The notes under the pieces are model-generated. The model saw only the letters and a program-made list of their open reading frames with translations. It was not told where the DNA came from and searched no databases. Shown here piece after piece: positions 37,297 to 38,698 of a stretch of DNA of 38,698 bases. The translations under genes were made by a program, and so were the position numbers. The stretch is from Gemmatimonadota bacterium (GTDB taxonomy: Bacteria > Gemmatimonadota > Gemmatimonadetes > Longimicrobiales > Gaopeijiaceae): positions 1-38,698 of the forward strand of contig VXLT01000367.1 in assembly GCA_009841475.1 (NCBI GenBank), in the 5' to 3' direction. How positions within the stretch are numbered: position 1 is the stretch's first letter; every line of letters starts with the position of its first letter.

Positions 37297-38646
37297 TCAG
37301 GGTTGCGGCTGGCCGTGGCCGTGCCAGGGGAGCGGGTCTTCCGAGTCCTGCTCCAGCGCGCCGAGGGCAAGTAGCGGGCCCCAGCTCTGGAATCGCTGGC
37401 CGCACCCGCGGCCGGTGCGTGCGTCAAAATACTCGCGGCACATCCCCGTGCGGCGCCGGTCCGCCAGGAACATCTCCGCGCCTTTGCGGGCAAGGTCGGC
37501 GGCGAGGCGTGCGAAGCCGTAGCGGCGGAGGCCCTGCAGGACCAGGTAGTTCATCGGCGGCCATATCGATCCGCGCCAGTAGTGCTGGTCGGCGAAGGCG
37601 GGGTCGTCGCGGGAGATGGTTGGGAGCATCCAGTCGCCCCGGAAGCGATGGGGGTCGCGGAGTGTATCGGCCATGCGGCGGGCGCGGGCGGGCGACGGGA
37701 TGCCCGCGATGAGGGGGAGGAAGTTCGACGCCGCGACCCGGGTGGAGTGGCCGGTGGGGAGTTCATCCAGATAGAGACCGGCCGCCTCCGACCAGAGGAC
37801 TTTGTTGACGGTTGCGGCGAGGTGGCGGTAGTCGGCGGTGAGGCGGTGGGCGGTGGGCTCGTCGCCGAGGATGCGGGCGATGCGGGAGAGGCACTCGAGG
37901 TCGAGCGCGCGGTAGCTGCAAAGGTCGACCGCCGACATTGCGAGGACCTGCCGCTCCGGGTCCCACTCGGCCTCGTCCCAGAGGGGGAGGTCGTCCTGGC
38001 CGGATTCCCAGGCCGCGCGCAGGTGGCCGCTCGCCCCCTCCTCCCAGGGAGGGACCTGGCCGGGGCCGGGGACTAGCGCCGTGTCCGAGCCCCATGACAG
38101 GAGTCCCGGGGTGAGGCCCTCCCGGCGCGGCCGCCCGCCCTTGTCGGCCACCCACCAGTCGCACCAGGCGAGGAGGCCGGGGTAGGCGGCGGCCAGGGCA
38201 TCGAGGTCGGGGTGGAGGTGGTGCAGCTTCAGCGCCGCGAAGGAGCCGACGGGAGGCTGGGAGCGGTCGGGGGTCCCGCCCAGGCGGCTCCGCCAGTTGG
38301 GGACGTTGCCGTTGGAGTAGCGCGACTCGATGCCGGCCAGTAGGGCCGACCAGGCGAGCTCGCCAGAGGCTGTCGCCAGCAGGAGGGCGTTGAAGAAGCT
38401 GTCCCAGCCGAAGACGGTCCAGTCGTCGGGCTCGAGTGGGGCGGGTTCGGGTCGCGGACTGTCGCCCGCTCTATGCGGGTCGTCCGGATCGGTGGGATCC
38501 GGTCCGGAGTCGCGCGGCTTCGGGAAGATCCAGCGGCGGCCGGCGGGGGCGTATAGCCGTCCGGTCTCCGGCTGGAGGAGCACCGTCCACATCAGGTTGT
38601 CGGTGACGCTCTCAACGAGGTCCTGCCGGGCTGTCGAACGGGAGCG

Positions 38647-38649
<3 letters not shown>
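37297..38649 (-). CDS. Glycoside hydrolase, GH63/trehalase-like (5'-truncated)
   Basis: The only gene on the minus strand, convergent with the lipoprotein 28 bp away. The (alpha/alpha)6-barrel family is indicated by DDWTVFGWDSFFNALLLATA, whose GWDS aspartate is the likely general acid. REYFDARTGRGCGQRFQSWG holds the likely general-base glutamate, and HYWRGSIWPPMNYLVLQGLR is also typical. It probably removes glucose or mannose from small oligosaccharides or glycosylglycerates. The first Met in the frame (38590-38592) is not the real start. The frame continues upstream as LVESVTDNL before it and runs into the poly-G, so the N-terminus is missing. A closely fitting family start cannot be given. 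Confidence 0.82.

Positions 38650-38698
<49 letters not shown>

Overview
The window is a GC-rich, gene-dense bacterial chromosome fragment. Every gene is on the + strand except one at the right end. BamD, SecA with a zinc tail, several lipoproteins and secreted proteins indicate a Gram-negative cell. The LysW-type amino-acid module, the long SecA with an inserted acidic helical segment, the NagB/PIG-L fusion and possible TAnnTT-type -10 boxes suggest Gemmatimonadota or a neighbour in the FCB superphylum. That placement is inference from gene content; no marker was aligned.

Region 1 (1-15324) is the conserved ribosomal superoperon. The last codons of tuf (EF-Tu) are followed by rpsJ-rplC-rplD-rplW-rplB-rpsS-rplV-rpsC-rplP-rpmC-rpsQ (S10 block). 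Next come rplN-rplX-rplE-rpsH-rplF-rplR-rpsE-rpmD-rplO-secY (spc block), adk-map, and rpmJ-rpsM-rpsK-rpsD-rpoA-rplQ (alpha block). Genes are separated by a few bases or overlap. Two usual members are absent from their normal places: rpsN (S14) between rplE and rpsH, and infA (IF-1) between map and rpmJ. rpsK has only a TTG start available, behind a strong ribosome-binding site. A 201-bp gap with an AT-rich dyad separates rpoA from rplQ.

Region 2 (15451-26293) combines envelope and housekeeping functions. It holds an unknown single-pass membrane protein and a nucleotide-sugar set: a UDP-GlcNAc 6-dehydrogenase-like enzyme, UDP-glucose 6-dehydrogenase and UDP-glucuronate decarboxylase. The last two together would make UDP-xylose. 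A repeat-rich lipoprotein, the outer-membrane assembly lipoprotein BamD, nadD (with a 34-nt near-perfect palindrome in its 5' codons), secA and radC follow.

Region 3 (26508-31271) has its own putative promoter region with a 13-bp direct repeat. It encodes a secreted M16 zinc protease and a NagB/PIG-L two-domain enzyme.

Region 4 (31435-36496) is a LysW amino-group-carrier operon: lysW, lysX, lysY/argC, a class II glutamine amidotransferase, lysZ/argB and lysJ/argD. Intermediates are built on the C-terminal glutamate of LysW to make lysine or ornithine/arginine. The amidotransferase is an unexpected member, and the final releasing peptidase (LysK) is not in the window.

Region 5 (36660-38698) holds a lipoprotein with a His/Glu/Gly tandem repeat. 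Convergent to it is a glycoside hydrolase of the GH63/trehalase-like fold, cut off at its 5' end. The last roughly 50 bases are poly-G, which looks like a sequencing or assembly artefact. No tRNA, rRNA, CRISPR array, insertion sequence or prophage was seen.
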